Assembly (NCBI GenBank): GCA_037447655.1
Contig: JBBHKE010003159.1
Coordinates: forward strand, 85,986 to 145,617
From: Zygnema cylindricum
Lineage: Eukaryota; Streptophyta; Zygnematophyceae; Zygnematales; Zygnemataceae
Length of the DNA: 59,632 bases
Reading direction: 5' to 3'
The translations under genes and the position numbers were made by a program. Under the pieces are notes generated by a model. That model ran no database searches and was not told the origin of the DNA. It worked only from the letters and a program-made list of their open reading frames with translations. Positions 56,751-59,632 of this stretch are shown here, one piece after another. Within the stretch, counting starts at the first letter, position 1. Each line of letters begins with the position of its first letter.

Positions 56751-58190
56751 TTACGTTTCCGATTTCCCACAATTGTTTGTCAACCAGCCGGCTTTCCTGA
56801 AATCTTCGAAATATATGTTCCCTCCTTCGTCCACACACGCGGAGAAGTATTCCCCCCATTTCAGTGACATGTACTCAGCCAAACCGTCCGCTGGTTCTTT
56901 TCCGTTAAAGACAACGGAATAATGCCGGATTCGATAAGGCTGTCTTCGTATTGAAAAAACACCGATTGAAGGGAAAAAAGAAGGTCCCGAGAAAGCAAAT
57001 ACGACTATTGCTTTATTACTGTTAAAAGTAATCGATAGACAGAAAACCCACGATCCCGGAATCGGAAATGTTCCTGTCCCAATTCTTCGACCCTTAACTC
57101 TACCAGTTTTCTTCGAAACCCAAGTTTTAAAAGCGACATACATGACTACTAATTTATAGAAACTTCCCGAGGAATTGTCTGAAACATTTTTTGAAATAAC
57201 TCCCATTAATGTACCCTGATAAAAACAGAAAGAAAACAAAAACAAAGAGACATCAAAATGGATACATCAAAATTTACGAACGACAGAGATGGTATCTACA
57301 AGTCAACCACTGCAAAGAAAAGGGTGAGGTGAATTCTGAAAAAGAAGAAGGGATTACGCTTTAGTAAGTCTTACAATCTGCAGTCCAGGACTTATTTTTG
57401 TATCAACTGCTCAATACTGACCAGATTTAGTGTGGACTTTTGAAAGTATCTATTTGGACCGTCTTTTTTATCAGAATGATATGAGGAGCCGCCAATGAAT
57501 ATAGACGAGAAACTCGTCTCTAGGAAAATCCAGGTGTAGGTATTTGACAAAGACCATTCTGGTCTTAACATTTAGATCTTATGAGGGAAACTTTGTGAAT
57601 CATTCTGACGTTTTTAGATCGTTTTTAGATTCTTTTAAGATATTTAGACAGAGAAGAGTATTTAGATCAGTTAGAAACCTCTAGAGGATACAGAATGTAC
57701 ATTCTACAAAGTCTAGGAAATGAGAGCACTCAATGCAACTTAAGTTTCTTTTCTGTGTTCAATTGTCCTTGACATGGCTGTGGTTTTACTTGTTTGGTTG
57801 AAATTATATTGCTTATAATTTCAAAGACCTCTTTCATTTGGAGTTACACATTTTACAGTATTAACCAGTCTGTCGATAGAAATCTCTTTTAGGCCTGCTT
57901 CTGCTAATATGTCTAACAATGGTTCATCTCTTGCCGGCCCGAGTGCTCTTGCTGGTACGAGTATTCTAATTGGTGCAAGTGCGACTCCGAGTGCGAGTGG
58001 ATCTCAGTTCAGTCAGAGTGCCCATGACCTCCCACAAGGATAGAAAAAAAAAAACTCACATTTCCATATACAACTTGCGTCATCGCAAAACCCCCGGTCG
58101 CGAGCGACGGAACTAGAAGAACGGCGCTTTCCGCAAGCGGAGCGGAACCGTTTTTCTGAACGGCTGTCCGTTGCGTGAAGCGGAGTGCCA
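56751..58190 (-). CDS. Possible unrecognised gene, two exons (58190-58060 and 57215-56751)
   Basis: On the minus strand an open segment containing ALRFTQRTAVQKNGSAPLAE and SLATGGFAMTQVVYGN ends at 58060 before a strong donor, GTGAGT. A long pyrimidine tract and CAG at 57218-57216 precede a 155-codon segment, GTLMGVISKNVSDN onward, including GGNIYFEDFRKAGWLTNN, that ends in TAA at 56751. Both are phase 0, so they can be joined. I do not recognise the protein. The upstream limit of the first exon is unknown, as there is no ATG in frame. The open length and good splice sites in AT-rich DNA are the only evidence; it could be chance. Confidence 0.35.
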
Positions 58191-58199
58191 CATCAAATT

Positions 58200-59632
58200 A
58201 TCTCGATATTGAGAAAGCAAACACATAATTTCCGCAGTGTCCGTTCTTTGTTTTTCCTTTTTCCCTTCTTTTTTTGTTTGTGTTAAAGTCACTTACTTCC
58301 ATATTAATAGTCTGGAATTGAACTCCCACGAAGCTTCGGTATGCATACGCACGCGAATCTGTGGTAATATGTACCCCATAATAATCAAATCCAACCCTAA
58401 AAGAATCGGGAAAACAGGGACACGGTCCTTCTCGATCATATAACTGTTTGGGATATTCAATTAAACTGCAAAACCGTAAACCGCAAAACCCTTAATCGCA
58501 TTTAGTTTTGTCCATAAAATCTCATTTACGGAGAGAAAAACAAAATTGTTTTGTACATTTATCATCTTGAAAAACCAACAAAAGGGACATGCAACAGAAG
58601 GCGACCTTAATTCCGAAAAATATAGAAATTTCACTATACAAAATTGTGGAAAAAAGAAAGAAAAGTAAAACAAAACTATAAAACAAAAGTTGGTTATATT
58701 TGTACCCACTCTGCGTTGAATTTGTAGTTATAAAAGCCCTTTTAACGGATTTGAGGATTTGCTTACGGCTATAAGTAGATAAGCTCGATCGGAAGGAAAT
58801 CGAGTTTCGTTTTGTCCACCAGTTCCCGTCACAAAAATAAAAAATATTTTCGTGAAATGGTCAAAAAATGCTTTTGGGTGACTGTGGAAAAAGGAAAATG
58901 CACAAAAAAATCGAGCTCTTGTAAAGTTTGAATTTTTTGTCTCTTTCTTCTTCTTCTTTTTTCTTTTGGATATGGTAAACGGCAAACTACGCAAGAAATC
59001 TGGTTCTGATTCTGGTGAAGTTTATTAATTTATTTACAAAAAAGAAAAAGAAAAGAAAAAAAATGTGCTACTTGAGATAATTTACGATATAAAAAACGAT
59101 AATATTTTACGTATATTTTGGGTTTTACAACCGGATTCTTCAAAAAAATATATTCAGATAACAAGACAATAAGACAAAAAAGTAAAAGTTAAAACAAGAT
59201 AATGGAAGATGAAAGAAACAAAAACCCTTTAATTGTGTTAATGGAAAAACGAATGAGACAGGAAAATATAAGATAATAAAATAAAACAAGAAAAAATAAA
59301 CTAATCGATACAGTAAGGGCAACACAATACAAGGAAATAAAAATAAGATGAATAATACGTAAAGTGAATAGTAGATTTATGTGCTTAAAACCGTTTAAAA
59401 TGAAAAAAATAAGAAAAAACGAGAAAATAAACGTACAGGAGAGAGTCTCCAGTAAACTTTCGACCATTTGGCGTCACGTTGACTAAACACATAAAACAAA
59501 AAAAAACAAAAAACAACAAAAAAAAACAAAACAAAACAAACCAAAAAAAAACACAAAAAAATAAAAAACAGAAATACAAGAGAAAAAAACAAAACAACAA
59601 CAAAAAACAAAAAAACAGAAAACAAAAGAAGA
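58200..59632. other. AT-rich sequence with A-rich low complexity to the window end
   Basis: No gene seen. From 59480 on, the plus strand is mostly AAAAACAAAA-type repeats; long minus-strand frames here encode only Phe/Leu/Val-rich runs and are artefacts. Confidence 0.6.

Noticed and set aside
57910-58044. Plus-strand frame MSNNGSSLAGPSALAG with a possible acceptor TTTTAG before it
   Set aside because: Short, Ser/Ala/Gly-rich, with no partner exon; it falls in the intron of the possible minus-strand gene.

Overview
This is nuclear DNA from a streptophyte, most likely a land plant; I cannot place it more precisely. The reasons are split genes with GT-AG introns, a plant-type clathrin-assembly (ANTH) protein tail, an HBS1 with an N-terminal RanBP2 zinc finger, a shikimate dehydrogenase exon of the plant bifunctional type, and abundant Ty1/copia LTR retrotransposons and MITEs.

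Three host genes are supported. At the left edge (54-524, +) is the last exon of an AP180/CALM-like clathrin-assembly protein. Converging on it is a complete ten-exon HBS1 gene (13032 down to 2571, -) for the ribosome-rescue GTPase. All splice phases agree and the product is 686 aa. On the right (42499-52121, +) is a complete eleven-exon homologue of the splicing-associated SR protein PNISR, 1406 aa if a tandem 3' splice site in exon 3 is used at its downstream position. At the far right (56751-58190, -) two phase-compatible exons may belong to an unrecognised gene.

Between HBS1 and PNISR lie about 29 kb of mobile DNA. The core is a nest at least four levels deep. A long-terminal-inverted-repeat element (E, 15449-34897) holds a hAT-like element (D, 23469-34460). 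D holds a decayed Copia element on the minus strand (A, 23730-33822, target duplication CAACA). A holds a non-coding LTR element (B, 28982-32595, target duplication GAATC) in its gag. E's left arm is split further by a MITE pair, a 5.6-kb block carrying single exons of DNA polymerase theta and shikimate dehydrogenase, and a solo LTR. A fourth LTR element (C, 36580-40946, target duplication ATCCT) is very young. It has nearly identical LTRs and one intact 660-codon reading frame made of gag fused in frame to deleted remnants of the polyprotein.

The most striking signal is the primer binding site of A, B and C. It does not match a tRNA 3' end. It matches the anticodon region of initiator tRNA-Met, so these elements should be primed by a tRNA half, as Drosophila copia is. 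In A and C the gag ATG lies inside that site and is the complement of the CAU anticodon. The LTRs of this Copia lineage also carry a tRNA-like module on the antisense strand.

A MITE family with TA target duplications and termini like CACCGTGAATCGTTATTAGC occurs at least a dozen times, five copies almost end to end just upstream of PNISR and others inside HBS1 and PNISR introns. The rest of the intergenic sequence is minisatellites, inverted repeats and low-complexity DNA.
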